NCBI RefSeq assembly: GCF_001884065.1
Contig: NZ_MACH01000093.1
Span: 124,001-188,000 of the forward strand
DNA: 64,000 bases
Direction: 5' to 3'
Origin: Bacillus proteolyticus
GTDB taxonomy: Bacteria > Bacillota > Bacilli > Bacillales > Bacillaceae_G
In this document: piece after piece, positions 45,632 through 54,954 of the stretch
Layout: each line of letters begins with the position of its first letter
Numbering within the stretch: position 1 is the stretch's first letter
The notes under the pieces: model-generated
Told to the model about the DNA's origin: nothing
What the model saw: only the letters and a program-made list of their open reading frames with translations
Databases searched by the model: none
Program-made: the position numbers and the translations under genes

Positions 45632-45732
45632 TACAATGTAAAAATAAATTTCTAATAAATTTTTTAAAATTAATATTTTCTCTTTGTTTCTAAGTATGGA
45701 TTTCTTTTAAAATTTCCAATTCAAATGCCTTT

Positions 45733-46557
45733 TTAATACCTACGCAAATCCTTCAAAGTCTCCAATATATCATCTGTAAAGGCAGTAGCACCCTCATTCT
45801 CTAAAGCTGTAAAATATAAACTTCTTAAGAAAGCTCTAATATTTTGTACTAAAATAGCATGCTGAGGATGTCGGATGTCTTCAACAATTGCTATACTATG
45901 TAACCAGTTGCTCCACTCTTCTTCAGTTAAAAGATTTTGATTACGTAACGACATAATTGGTGTTACTAATCTCTCATCCTCAAAGTGTACGTATACGTAG
46001 TCATTCATACGAACTTTTTGACGAACAGCAGCTAGTATTGCATATGAAAACTCACGATTTTGTATTGTACGTGCTAAAGCATCTAGTGCATCTGCCGCAT
46101 GTGCAGTTGAGTGTGCCCAGCCTTTTCCTTCTACGTAGCCTCTTACATCTTCTTCTAAATATACATATTCCAGCACTTGTTCTGCCACACTGTACAGTTG
46201 TTCTTCAGATAACAGTGGTTCTCTTTCATGAACAGATAAAATAAGTGGTGGAATTAATACAGAGAATGCACGTTTAAAAACAGAATCTGTACCCTTTTCA
46301 CCAATTTTATAAAATAAATAATCAGGGCTAATTGCTTGCAGCATTAATCCTCGTAATTCTTTTTGTCTAAATACATCATTTGTAATCCATTTGTGAAGCG
46401 TACTATAAATCAAATCATCACGTAATTCAGCATCAGGTGATCCGATATAATCTAGCATCCACTGTGCATATGGATATGCGTCTACGTCTTCTGGCACAGC
46501 ATAATTATTATTTTTAATTTGTTGTAATTCTTCTTTTAGTTCTAGTACTTCTGTCAT
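45733..46557 (-). CDS. DUF2785 domain-containing protein
   Basis: A 274-residue soluble, mostly helical protein matching the DUF2785 pattern (DDLIYSTLHKWI, GWAHSTAHAADAL, VRMNDYVYVHFEDERL). Its repeated helices look HEAT-like. Function unknown; it stands alone. Confidence 0.8.
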   Translation of the reverse strand: MTEVLELKEELQQIKNNNYAVPEDVDAYPYAQWMLDYIGSPDAELRDDLIYSTLHKWITNDVFRQKELRGLMLQAISPDYLFYKIGEKGTDSVFKRAFSVLIPPLILSVHEREPLLSEEQLYSVAEQVLEYVYLEEDVRGYVEGKGWAHSTAHAADALDALARTIQNREFSYAILAAVRQKVRMNDYVYVHFEDERLVTPIMSLRNQNLLTEEEWSNWLHSIAIVEDIRHPQHAILVQNIRAFLRSLYFTALENEGATAFTDDILETLKDLRRY

Positions 46558-46834
46558 TATATTCCCTGTCCCCTTTTTACGTTTTTTAACTTATTTTCGC
46601 CTTATCCCCTGTAATTTTCCTCATAAAATCAAGTTGACTTTTAATATAGTTTTAGTCCCTATCTTTCTATGAACTTGATTCAATTATATAAAATTTCTCC
46701 CGAGAAATAAAAGGAAATACATTGGAACACCAAAGCTTCTCACTTTGTTTACATGCATTTCATGTAAGTTTAGATTATAAAATAAAGTATGTTTTTTCAT
46801 TTGTATTCAAACGTAGTTACAATCAAAATTCGAA

Positions 46835-47377
46835 TCATTTTAGAACTTGTTTAATAAATTCGGTTTTAGCTTTTGTGTATGCTTCTCTATCTTGGTTAAA
46901 CCTTTTAGCTAACTCTTGCTTTAGATTCGAATAATCATAAACTAATTGTGGATTTTCTCGTAAGCGGTTACGAAATGAAAGTTGTTGCTCCCATCGTTCA
47001 GTTCCTTTAATCATCAAATGCAGATGAGCTACACGCCTATTATTCTTAACTTTCACAAAGAACCTTCTCCAAGGTCTTCCATCTAATTCCGGGCCTACAT
47101 AATGCCAATCATATATAGCCAATTTTGCTGAAATATCGAGCACTCTATCAAATGATTCTGTTTCAGCCATTAGATCAATGATAGGTTTTGCAGGTAAACC
47201 AGGTATGGATGTACTGCCTATATGTATTACTTTGCTTATACCGAGAGGAGTAAGCAGTTCATCAAGTTGCTGTTCCTCATATCGGCCTTTATCTTGCCAA
47301 TCAGGATTTGCATTAACTATCTCTACTAACTCATTCGCCCATACAGGCCAATCGTTCGGATTATCTTTTTTATCCAC
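46835..47377 (-). CDS. GrpB/UPF0157-family protein
   Basis: A 180-residue protein of the GrpB family, a nucleotidyltransferase-like fold: HIGSTSIPGLPAKPIIDLM (about 56-74) and RVAHLHLMIKG. Function unknown. The GTG at 47377 is preferred over ATG 47386 since AAAGGGG touches the latter but lies 9 bases before the former; the family start VDKKDNPNDWPVW agrees. Confidence 0.85.
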   Translation of the reverse strand: MDKKDNPNDWPVWANELVEIVNANPDWQDKGRYEEQQLDELLTPLGISKVIHIGSTSIPGLPAKPIIDLMAETESFDRVLDISAKLAIYDWHYVGPELDGRPWRRFFVKVKNNRRVAHLHLMIKGTERWEQQLSFRNRLRENPQLVYDYSNLKQELAKRFNQDREAYTKAKTEFIKQVLK

Positions 47378-47420
47378 CCAACACATCCCCTTTCACCAAC
47401 TTTTTGCTATATAAACGATT

Positions 47421-48089
47421 TTAAATTCCTTTAAATACAACTACCGGATCATCAAAATTACTATTCTGAAATATAACATTCGCACATTCTTTCGGATTAT
47501 GCTCATCTATATACATCTTACAAGCCGCATGATATCTGTTTATAAACATTTTCTCTGCTTCTTTATAACTTCCAAAAGCCTTAGTCTCTCGCTTTGCACC
47601 ACGTTTTCTCGCAATCTCAAAATCTGTATCTACAAAGATTTTGTAATCAAATAAATGCGCAACGTCTTTTTTCAATAGAAACGTTCCATCTACTATTAAT
47701 ATCATATTTTGCGTGGCCAATAGCGGCTTATTATGTACAGGCATATCCGTTATTAAGTTATGAGAAATCGTTTCATACTGTAAATTCCCGTTAGGTCCTA
47801 AAGGCATTAATAATCTTTCTTTGAAAGCTGTATAATCGTGTGCATCTTCATAATACCCTCTTGCAGATTCTTTTCCTTTTGCATAGCGAATCACTCTTGG
47901 ATTATGAAAATCATCAATGCTGGCGCGTGTTACTGGTAATCCTCGTTTTTTTATTTCTTCCGCTAGTTCGTTTGCAAATGTTGTTTTTCCTGAAGCTGTA
48001 ATACCGCTTACTCCAACTCTTGTTGGATAGGTTAAGTTTAGCTTTAAAATATGATCTGCAATTTCTTTGATTCGTTGTTTTCGGTTCAT
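47421..48089 (-). CDS. Uridine-kinase-like P-loop kinase
   Basis: A 222-residue P-loop kinase with Walker A GITASGKTT (about 24-32), ASIDDFHNPR (metal and substrate region) and VDGTFLL. It resembles uridine kinase/phosphoribulokinase-type small-molecule kinases; the substrate is uncertain. Confidence 0.85.
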   Translation of the reverse strand: MNRKQRIKEIADHILKLNLTYPTRVGVSGITASGKTTFANELAEEIKKRGLPVTRASIDDFHNPRVIRYAKGKESARGYYEDAHDYTAFKERLLMPLGPNGNLQYETISHNLITDMPVHNKPLLATQNMILIVDGTFLLKKDVAHLFDYKIFVDTDFEIARKRGAKRETKAFGSYKEAEKMFINRYHAACKMYIDEHNPKECANVIFQNSNFDDPVVVFKGI

Positions 48090-48150
48090 GATATCTCCCT
48101 TTATAATTAGTTTACATAATATAATTATAGATGATAATTCATGTCACTAT

Positions 48151-48233
48151 TTGTCGGTAAATCGATATCCTTTGTCGAATCGTTGATATATTTTAAGTTA
48201 TGATAGATATATTTGAAAAATCGTTGATATATT
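48151..48233. repeat. Three degenerate direct repeats in an intergenic region
   Basis: The 15-base AATCGTTGATATATT occurs at 48178-48192 and 48219-48233, and a weaker form preceded by TTGTCGG lies at 48151-48170. They lie between the divergently read kinase promoter side and the phosphoesterase stop; the function is unknown. Confidence 0.5.
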
Positions 48234-48239
48234 ATTAGC

Positions 48240-48983
48240 TTACTTCCCCTTAAATCCTCGATACATAGCAGTCCGTAACTCTTGTTTATATTCTTCAATC
48301 TCTGGCATATCGACTTCTTCAGCTAGCCTGATGGCTAATTCAATATCATATGGTACTCTTACAAGTTGAATGGAAAAGCTCGCTGCTTCTTTTTCGTTGT
48401 AAGTTCCTTCAAAAATTAAATAGGACGCTTGTGTAATTTCAAGAGGATTTCCTACACTACCGGCATTACATAACGTTTTGCCTCTAAAATTTTGAACGAA
48501 CGCTTGGTGAACATCACCGTAGCAAACGACATCTGGTTTTCTTTCTCCTTCTATATTCTCCGTGAGCTCACTGTTTTCGAACAGACTAATACGCTCTTCT
48601 CTTGAGGCATGTGGTTGTATTCTTTCATATAAACTTCTCGGTGAAGCGTGGAACATACGAATGAGTTTTCCACTCATAAAAAATTCAATTGAAAATGGTA
48701 AGCTTCTTAAATACTCATTTTGTTCTTCTGACAATTGTTTTTGATGCCATTTTAACGCTTCAAATTCAGTCGATTTTGTAATAAAATCATCCCAGTTTCC
48801 CATTACAACCCCTTCACATTCTTTACGAATGATTTCAATTACTTCGCTAGAATGAGGGCCTTTTCCTACTAAATCTCCAAGACAAATAATACGCTCAATA
48901 CCTCGTAATTTAATATCTTTCAGTACAGATTCTAATGCCGGAATATTACCATGAATATCTGAAATTACCGCTATTTTATCCAA
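48240..48983 (-). CDS. Metallophosphoesterase
   Basis: A 247-residue calcineurin-like phosphoesterase: SDIHGN (8-13), GDLVGKG (about 37-43), GNWD (about 63-66) and GDVHQAF bear the metal ligands. It resembles the single-domain YfcE or diadenosine-tetraphosphatase type. It lies 13 bases downstream of the kinase-like gene and may be co-transcribed. Confidence 0.88.
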   Translation of the reverse strand: MDKIAVISDIHGNIPALESVLKDIKLRGIERIICLGDLVGKGPHSSEVIEIIRKECEGVVMGNWDDFITKSTEFEALKWHQKQLSEEQNEYLRSLPFSIEFFMSGKLIRMFHASPRSLYERIQPHASREERISLFENSELTENIEGERKPDVVCYGDVHQAFVQNFRGKTLCNAGSVGNPLEITQASYLIFEGTYNEKEAASFSIQLVRVPYDIELAIRLAEEVDMPEIEEYKQELRTAMYRGFKGK

Positions 48984-48996
48984 AGGAATCCCTCCA

Positions 48997-49935
48997 TTAT
49001 TTATTGTTTATTATATCCATATGATATGATTGATACCATTTCGGAATATATGATGAAAAATGATTATGTTCTTCTATAATTCGGTTCAATCTTTCTTTCA
49101 TATCCTCTACTAAATGTGGCGTGCTTCGGTTTGTCCATACGATATCCGCTGGGAATGTCATCGCTGCATATAATGAATACAGTTTCCAAAAATGGAGTGA
49201 TGGTTCACCTCCGCAATAACCGTGAACTTGACCAACCGCAAATGGTTTGCTTATTCTTGTAGTAAAAATCGCTACATTATAAAAATCATGTATTGGATCG
49301 CCAAAATCATATTCACCAAAATCGATAACGATAAACTCCTTATTATGAATCATACTATTTGCTGGGTGGTAATCATCGTGTAAAAATGTGATAGGACGAT
49401 TTTTCAATAAGTCTTTATGATCCTCTACAAAGGTTAATACTGGCTTCATATCAAGAAAGTCTACCTCAAATTCTGCTAATGCTTTCAAGTATCTCTCGTA
49501 CTTGTTCCACCGAAACGTTTCCCACGAATCAATGATATTCTCTTTTTCTATTGCATGAATTCTCTTTAAAACTTCTCCAGCTCTTTTCCCCGCAGCATAC
49601 TGCTCTTTCACCGATAACTTACCTAAACTCTCTTCTCCATTTTCACCTCGGGTCCATTCAAATATTTGAACGCATTTATTTAATTCTTCAAGTCTTATGA
49701 AATGAATTAATTTTGGCGTCGGGATATGTAATGACTCCAACTGTTTCATATACGTATATTCTTCTTGTTTTCGTTCAAAATTAGCAGAATCACACACTTT
49801 GACAAAATACGTTTCTCGATTCGCTAATTCAACTTTATATTTCTCTTCATGTGAAAATCCTTTTGTAATAGCTGTACATTTTACAATACGTGACCACTCT
49901 AGTTTTCTTTCTATCTCTCTTAACATTTCTTCCAC
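48997..49935 (-). CDS. Aminoglycoside-phosphotransferase-family kinase
   Basis: A 312-residue APH-fold kinase. The catalytic loop HDDYHPAN (about 191-198) and the metal motif IDFGEYDFGDP are complete. Chromosomal members of this family mostly phosphorylate metabolites (choline, methylthioribose, homoserine and others); no evidence links it to drug resistance. A GTG start at 49935 is chosen from GAGGTG 5 bases upstream. Confidence 0.88.
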   Translation of the reverse strand: MEEMLREIERKLEWSRIVKCTAITKGFSHEEKYKVELANRETYFVKVCDSANFERKQEEYTYMKQLESLHIPTPKLIHFIRLEELNKCVQIFEWTRGENGEESLGKLSVKEQYAAGKRAGEVLKRIHAIEKENIIDSWETFRWNKYERYLKALAEFEVDFLDMKPVLTFVEDHKDLLKNRPITFLHDDYHPANSMIHNKEFIVIDFGEYDFGDPIHDFYNVAIFTTRISKPFAVGQVHGYCGGEPSLHFWKLYSLYAAMTFPADIVWTNRSTPHLVEDMKERLNRIIEEHNHFSSYIPKWYQSYHMDIINNK

Positions 49936-49948
49936 AAACTCACCTCTA

Positions 49949-50746
49949 TCAATATACGTACAAACTACCTAACACTTCATGCTCTCGTTTATTTTCCCCT
50001 TTAAACTCCACTGCAAATGGATATTCGCCCTGGTCCTTCAAACGATCTTGAACTGGACCTTCTCCCATTGGTTCGCAAAACTGCACATGAATATCTCCAA
50101 ACGATACGCTTTGACACTCAGCATTCCACTCTTCATTTCTTATGACTGAGCTTACTGTTAGTCCCATTATTTCTTTCCATTTCCGAACTGTTTCTCGAAC
50201 GTTTTTCACCGCATAATGAATCGTTTCAATTTGTTGTACTTTATTTTTATGTTCAGTGATCGTTCCTGTTTTACGTAAATCGTTTCTTCTTTCTTCATCC
50301 GTTTCATTCCACTGTATAAAGAAAGGTAATTTCGGTTCGCTCTCTTCTTGCTTTACAAATAACATTTTCCATTCTAAAAGTCGGCCATCTTTTCTCATCC
50401 GTTTCCCTTCAAATGGTCCTATCGTATGTAACCCATGTTTGCTTAAGTTAACTGCTAGTTCTTCAATTGCATCTGTTCGAATTGCGATTTGTAGCATTCC
50501 TTCTCCACTTTGTAATTTCACTACTGTTTCTTGTACTAATGGATTTTCTGCTTCTTTCGCTTTTTCTTCATGCTGAACTGCTAAAAATTCTATATATGAT
50601 AAATCAAAATAGCATAAACTATTCCAAGTACCCCAAGTCGTATGCTCACCGCCTAACGCAGTATGAAAACCTAGTGCCTGCATTTGTTTTGCCGCTTCCT
50701 CCGGTGTGCCATGAACTGCGTGAACGAGATGATCAAATGCTAACAT
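49949..50746 (-). CDS. VOC-family (glyoxalase-fold) protein
   Basis: A 265-residue protein with two halves: an N-terminal Glyoxalase_3-like domain (LAFDHLVHAVHGTPEEAAKQMQALGF) and a C-terminal domain beginning IETIHYAVKNVRETVRKW. Metal-bound dioxygenase or lyase chemistry is typical of the fold, but the substrate is unknown. ATG 50746 follows AGGGGAG. First gene of a likely three-gene run with the kinase and phosphoesterase. Confidence 0.8.
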   Translation of the reverse strand: MLAFDHLVHAVHGTPEEAAKQMQALGFHTALGGEHTTWGTWNSLCYFDLSYIEFLAVQHEEKAKEAENPLVQETVVKLQSGEGMLQIAIRTDAIEELAVNLSKHGLHTIGPFEGKRMRKDGRLLEWKMLFVKQEESEPKLPFFIQWNETDEERRNDLRKTGTITEHKNKVQQIETIHYAVKNVRETVRKWKEIMGLTVSSVIRNEEWNAECQSVSFGDIHVQFCEPMGEGPVQDRLKDQGEYPFAVEFKGENKREHEVLGSLYVY

Positions 50747-50827
50747 ATTCTTTCTCCCCTTTCTCTCCATTCTTTTATTGTATATTTTATTTTTCTTTCG
50801 TTCAATTCAAAAAACTTTAAAACCTAG

Positions 50828-50857
50828 TTGATTTATACGATTAATATGTATTATAAT
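50828..50857 (+). promoter_or_regulatory. Promoter of the TauE/SafE gene
   Basis: -35 TTGATT, 18-bp spacer and -10 TATAAT. The predicted start near 50864 gives a 90-base leader before the ATG at 50954. Confidence 0.65.
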
Positions 50858-50880
50858 GAAACAAATTTAATTATTGCTGA

Positions 50881-50927
50881 TTGGAAAAACCAAAGGCACT
50901 TTTCTCACACGGGAAAAGTGCTTTTTT
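50881..50927 (+). promoter_or_regulatory. Attenuator-like terminator in the TauE leader
   Basis: A small hairpin TTGG/CCAA (50881-50893) is followed by a strong terminator-like stem, GCACTTTTC/GAAAAGTGC (50896-50921), with a T6 run. It lies between the promoter and the start codon, and the neighbouring gene on the left runs the other way, so it must act on the TauE transcript itself. Confidence 0.65.
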
Positions 50928-50953
50928 CATTTATTATTACAGGGGGATTATTT

Positions 50954-51856
50954 ATGCAGAAATTAATTATCTTTGCTATTATCGGATTTTTCGCTCAATT
51001 GATCGATGGAGCGCTTGGAATGGCGTATGGGGTAACGTCTTCTTCTTTATTATTAATGTTTGGTATCGCACCAGCTGTTGCTTCTGCATCAGTTCATTTA
51101 GCTGAAGTAGTCACTACTGCCGCTTCCGGTGCATCTCATATACGATTCGGAAACGTTGATAAATATACAGTTTCTAGACTTACATTACCAGGAGCTATCG
51201 GTGCTTTTGTCGGGGCATGTTTTTTAAGTAATTTACCTGGTAATTTAATTAAACCGTACATTTCCTTATTTTTATTTACTTTAGGGGTTTATATTTTATT
51301 ACGATTCATCATTCAAAAACAAATTGTTGCTTCAAATAAGCGTATGCCTGCTAAGCAACTTGTGCCGCTTGGCCTTTTTGCAGGATTTGTTGATTCTACT
51401 GGCGGTGGTGGCTGGGGACCTATTACGACACCAGTTCTTCTTGCAAGAGGAAATGACGCTAGAAAAGTTATTGGCTCTGTAGATACGAGCGAATTTCCTG
51501 TTTCACTCGCTGCAACAATCGGCTTTTTCATCTCACTTGGTTGGGAACAAATAAGCTGGATTTGGGTATTTTCTCTCATGCTCGGTGGTATTGTTGCCGC
51601 ACCAATTGCCGCATGGTTAGTACGCATCGTTCCGTCGCATTTACTTGGCGTACTCGTTGGCGGACTTATTATCTTTACGAATATACGTACATTACTTACA
51701 TCATTTAAAGTTGATCCAACTATTATTACACTTTCTTATGTTGCAGTTGGTCTTGTCGTTATTATCTCCATTTTCATTTCTGTTCGTAACCATTCAAAGT
51801 ATTCGAAACAAGCGACGAATAGCTATCCAACAGATCAAAAACAAATGCTGCCATAA
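50954..51856 (+). CDS. TauE/SafE-family sulfite or sulfur-anion exporter
   Basis: A 300-residue eight-helix membrane protein. The family motifs FAQLIDGALGMAYG (about 12-25) and FAGFVDSTGGGGWGP (about 133-147) mark the two repeats. Relatives move sulfite, sulfoacetate or other sulfur-containing anions; the substrate here is open. AGGGGG 6-7 bases before ATG 50954 sets the start. Confidence 0.92.
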   Translation: MQKLIIFAIIGFFAQLIDGALGMAYGVTSSSLLLMFGIAPAVASASVHLAEVVTTAASGASHIRFGNVDKYTVSRLTLPGAIGAFVGACFLSNLPGNLIKPYISLFLFTLGVYILLRFIIQKQIVASNKRMPAKQLVPLGLFAGFVDSTGGGGWGPITTPVLLARGNDARKVIGSVDTSEFPVSLAATIGFFISLGWEQISWIWVFSLMLGGIVAAPIAAWLVRIVPSHLLGVLVGGLIIFTNIRTLLTSFKVDPTIITLSYVAVGLVVIISIFISVRNHSKYSKQATNSYPTDQKQMLP

Positions 51857-51864
51857 TTAATAAT

Positions 51865-51899
51865 AATACCGCCCGATTTACTTCGAGCGGTATTTTTTA
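51865..51899. terminator. Bidirectional terminator
   Basis: AATACCGC pairs with GCGGTATT, with a T run on the plus side; it lies between convergent genes and overlaps the end of the GNAT gene by three bases. Confidence 0.85.
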
Positions 51900-52346
51900 T
51901 TTTTCTATTTTCCAATTGGCCATCGTTTCAGTACTATTTACTCTTTTCATATGTAATTTCTCTAATACACGAATGGAGCTATAGTTATCAAGGAGTGTCT
52001 CCGCTATAATCGTTTCCACTTCCCCTGCTTGAAAAGCCCATTTCATTAATTCACTAACTGCTTCTGTTGCATACCCTTTATTCCAATATTTCTCAATAAA
52101 TCCATAACCGATTTCTACCGTATGTTCCTCGTTTGATTTCCCTTTAAATCCTATATCACCTAGAACAACATCATCCTCTTTCCGAATAACATACCACGGG
52201 CCCCACGGTAATAAAGACTCATCTTGTTTTACATTTCCTATATGTCCTACAATATGCGGGCCGCTATCGTAGCCTTGATTTTTCGCAATTTGAATCCATT
52301 CTTCCGTACACGGTACTATATGTAATCTTTCCGTTTCTAATTTCAT
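51897..52346 (-). CDS. GNAT-family N-acetyltransferase (RimJ/RimL-like)
   Basis: A 149-residue acetyltransferase of the type that acts on protein N termini or small amines: LETERLHIVP start, IGYGFIEKYWNKGYATEAVSEL (acetyl-CoA motif, about 75-96) and NYSSIRVLEKLHMKR. Substrate unknown. Confidence 0.9.
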   Translation of the reverse strand: MKLETERLHIVPCTEEWIQIAKNQGYDSGPHIVGHIGNVKQDESLLPWGPWYVIRKEDDVVLGDIGFKGKSNEEHTVEIGYGFIEKYWNKGYATEAVSELMKWAFQAGEVETIIAETLLDNYSSIRVLEKLHMKRVNSTETMANWKIEK

Positions 52347-52718
52347 AATGATGTCCCCTTTTCAATTAAACAATATTTCAATTTTACCAAAAATAAAAAG
52401 AATATTCATTCTTTTTATCGGATTTATACTTATTTTTTGAAACAAATGTAAGGAATAATCCCCTTTTGATAGTTATGTCGAATTATATTTTCTGAATTTT
52501 CTTTTAATTTTAAAGGGTTTTTCATTATTTTTTGCGAAACATTTGTATAACAATTTTTTCTTTGCTTATTGCTACATAATAGTAGGTTCGGGTGGAGTTT
52601 TGCAAGCGTTTCCTATACAATAACCTATATTTTTTGACTTTTCCTAACAAAATTCCTTGCAATATATTCAGAAAATCATTACAATTGCCATATATTAAAT
52701 ATCTTAGCAATATATAAA
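52347..52718. other. AT-rich region upstream of the lysine riboswitch
   Basis: No gene is seen. A cre-like TGCAAGCGTTTCCT lies at 52601-52614, and TTGACT near 52638 could be a -35 element, but I cannot fix the promoter with confidence. Confidence 0.4.
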
Positions 52719-52941
52719 TCCTCATCAATCCGATGAGGTAGAGGTTGCGACTTTTAAAAGTAAAACGGACGAGACTCAGAGAATGTCACTAACTCCGTTT
52801 GAAAGGAAAAGTTGCCGAAGTTTATATTTCTTCTCTGGAAATATGAGCTGGGGCTGTCTCCGAAAGGAACAGAACTGTCACGTTTACAAAATTACCGTGT
52901 AGACGTGGGGTGCTATCTTAACGGAAGGGTATGATGGGGTG
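52719..52941 (+). promoter_or_regulatory. Lysine riboswitch (L box)
   Basis: The conserved aptamer pieces appear in order: GGTAGAGGTTGCGACTTTTA, then AAAGTA, GAAAGGAAAAGTTGCCGAAG, GAGCTGGGGCTGTCTCC and GTGCTATCTTAACGG. The ends CCTCATCAATCC and GGGTATGATGGGG can close helix P1. It precedes a lysine permease gene and is followed by an intrinsic terminator, so lysine binding should switch transcription off. Confidence 0.93.
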
Positions 52942-52954
52942 GTTATTTGTGAAA

Positions 52955-52992
52955 CGTTCCGCCTAATTCTTTTGGCGGTTTTTTGTATTTTT
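52955..52992 (+). terminator. Expression-platform terminator of the lysine riboswitch
   Basis: CCGCC pairs with GGCGG around a 10-base loop, followed by TTTTTTG. It lies between the aptamer and the permease start. Confidence 0.85.
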
Positions 52993-53035
52993 CTCCCCCG
53001 CTCCTTCCTAACCTACAAGAAAAGGAGTGTTGAAC

Positions 53036-54502
53036 ATGAATAGCGCAACAAATCAATCTACCTCTAAAACGCAAACTACACAAGGACAAGGTGAATTAAA
53101 ACGCGGATTAAAATCTCGTCACCTTACGATGATTTCTCTCGGTGGTACAATCGGTACCGGACTATTTCTTGCCAGCGGTGGTGTGATCCATTCAGCTGGT
53201 CCTGGCGGTGCACTAGTCGCATACGCCGCAATTGGAATTATGGTTTACTTTTTAATGACAAGCTTAGCTGAACTCGCAGCTTACATGCCTGTTACTGGAT
53301 CTTTTAGTACGTATGCAACAAAATTTGTTGATCCATCACTTGGCTTTGCACTTGGATGGAACTATTGGTATAACTGGGCGATTACGATAGCGGCGGAACT
53401 CGCAGCGGTAACATTAATTATGAAATTTTGGTTCCCTGATACTCCTTCCCTCATTTGGAGTGGATTATGTTTAGCTATTATTTTTCTCTTAAACTATTTA
53501 TCTGTTAAAGGTTTTGGTGAATCTGAATATTGGTTTGCACTTATTAAAGTAGTTACAATTATAATCTTTTTAATTGTCGGTTTTATGATGATTTTTGGAA
53601 TTATGGGCGGCGAAGCTGTCGGTTTTAAAAACTTCACTGTTGCAGATGCACCATTTAATGGCGGTATCATGGCAATTATCGGTGTATTTATGGCTGCTGG
53701 TTTCTCATTCCAAGGAACTGAATTATTAGGAGTGGCTGCTGGTGAAACTGCTGATCCAGAACGCAATATTCCAAAAGCAATTCGTTCTATCTTTTGGCGC
53801 ATTATATTATTCTATATTTTAGCAATCCTCGTTATCGGTTTATTAATTCCTTATACGACTGATAGCCTTGCAGCAAGTGATGTAACAGTAAGTCCATTTA
53901 CACTAGTATTTGAAAAAGCGGGCGTTGCCTTCGCTGCTTCTGTTATGAACGCTGTTATTTTAACTGCAGTACTTTCTGCTGGTAACTCTGGAATGTATGC
54001 ATCAACTCGTATGCTTTGGGATTTAGCTCGTCAAGGAAAAGCACCAAAGTTCTTAGGCAAATTAGATAGCCGTGGTGTACCTGTTAACGCATTAATCGCA
54101 ACATCAGTTGTTGGTAGCGTTGCTTTCATCGCTTCTTTATACGGTGACGGTGTTGTATACATTTGGTTATTAAATGCTTCTGGTATGTCAGGATTTATTG
54201 CTTGGGTAGGAATTGCTGTTAGTCATTACCGTTTCCGAAAAGCTTATGTTGCACAAGGGAAAGACTTAAAAGATTTACCGTATAGAGCAAAATGGTTCCC
54301 GTTCGGTCCAATCTTTGCATTTACACTTTGTGTTATCGTTATTTTAGGACAAAACTACGGAGCATTTATGGGAGCATCTATCGATTGGAACGGTGTACTC
54401 GTTTCTTACATCGGTTTACCACTCTTCTTAGTACTGTGGTTAGGATATAAATTTACGAAGAAAACGAAAGTAATTCCACTTGATAAATGTGAACTAAAAT
54501 AA
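53036..54502 (+). CDS. lysP: Lysine-specific amino acid permease
   Basis: A 488-residue amino acid permease with about twelve membrane helices. ELKRGLKSRHLTMISLGGTIGTGLFLASG (residues about 19-47) is the family's helix-1 signature. It resembles LysP, and the lysine riboswitch directly upstream supports lysine as substrate. AAAGGAG 8 bases before ATG 53036 sets the start. A strong terminator follows. Confidence 0.95.
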   Translation: MNSATNQSTSKTQTTQGQGELKRGLKSRHLTMISLGGTIGTGLFLASGGVIHSAGPGGALVAYAAIGIMVYFLMTSLAELAAYMPVTGSFSTYATKFVDPSLGFALGWNYWYNWAITIAAELAAVTLIMKFWFPDTPSLIWSGLCLAIIFLLNYLSVKGFGESEYWFALIKVVTIIIFLIVGFMMIFGIMGGEAVGFKNFTVADAPFNGGIMAIIGVFMAAGFSFQGTELLGVAAGETADPERNIPKAIRSIFWRIILFYILAILVIGLLIPYTTDSLAASDVTVSPFTLVFEKAGVAFAASVMNAVILTAVLSAGNSGMYASTRMLWDLARQGKAPKFLGKLDSRGVPVNALIATSVVGSVAFIASLYGDGVVYIWLLNASGMSGFIAWVGIAVSHYRFRKAYVAQGKDLKDLPYRAKWFPFGPIFAFTLCVIVILGQNYGAFMGASIDWNGVLVSYIGLPLFLVLWLGYKFTKKTKVIPLDKCELK

Positions 54503-54503
54503 A

Positions 54504-54541
54504 ATAAAACGAGCAAACAAATTTGTTTGCTCGTTTTTTAT
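54504..54541 (+). terminator. Terminator of the lysine permease gene
   Basis: AAAACGAGCAAACA pairs with TGTTTGCTCGTTTT around AATT, followed by a T run. Confidence 0.9.
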
Positions 54542-54615
54542 TGCAATTCATCTCCCTTCCCTATTGCCACTGTTTTTGCGATAATAGAGGAAATATACAT
54601 AAAGGTTGGGATTAC

Positions 54616-54921
54616 ATGAACATTCGTATTACTGATGAAGCAAAAGCTGCTATACATAGATTAGAACGTGAAGACAAAAAGATTATTCGCATTAGAGGGA
54701 CGATGACAAACTCTTGTAGCATTTTCGTTGATGTTGATTTAATTTGGGATACATATAATGCGGATGATGTTGTATATGAAGATGCACATCTTATCGTACA
54801 AATGGATTCATTCACGACAGATTACACTGGTGATACTGTGAAACTTGATTATAAAACGACAGGTTTTAGTATTACGACTCCTAGTGAGACTTTGGTGTAT
54901 GGATTGTCGATTAAAAAATAA
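54616..54921 (+). CDS. HesB/IscA-like small protein
   Basis: A 101-residue protein with the HesB-like fold (MNIRITDEAKAAIHRL). It has only one cysteine (C36) rather than the three of iron-sulfur scaffolds, so it is like the Bacillus YqkB/YneR type, of unknown function, not a classical IscA. ATG 54616 is supported by GGTTGGG upstream. Confidence 0.82.
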   Translation: MNIRITDEAKAAIHRLEREDKKIIRIRGTMTNSCSIFVDVDLIWDTYNADDVVYEDAHLIVQMDSFTTDYTGDTVKLDYKTTGFSITTPSETLVYGLSIKK

Positions 54922-54954
54922 ACATTGTTTTTATCTGACCAATGGGGTGAAAAA

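Noticed and set aside
46693-46708. ATTTCTCCCGAGAAAT palindrome as an operator
   Set aside because: It lies about 135 bases before the nearest gene start with no promoter recognised beside it; too short to claim.
48997-49935. Aminoglycoside resistance gene
   Set aside because: Only the general APH kinase fold is seen; most chromosomal relatives phosphorylate metabolites.
52525-52728. Minus-strand open frame running into the lysine riboswitch
   Set aside because: No RBS, odd composition, and overlaps the aptamer; a chance frame in an AT-rich leader region.
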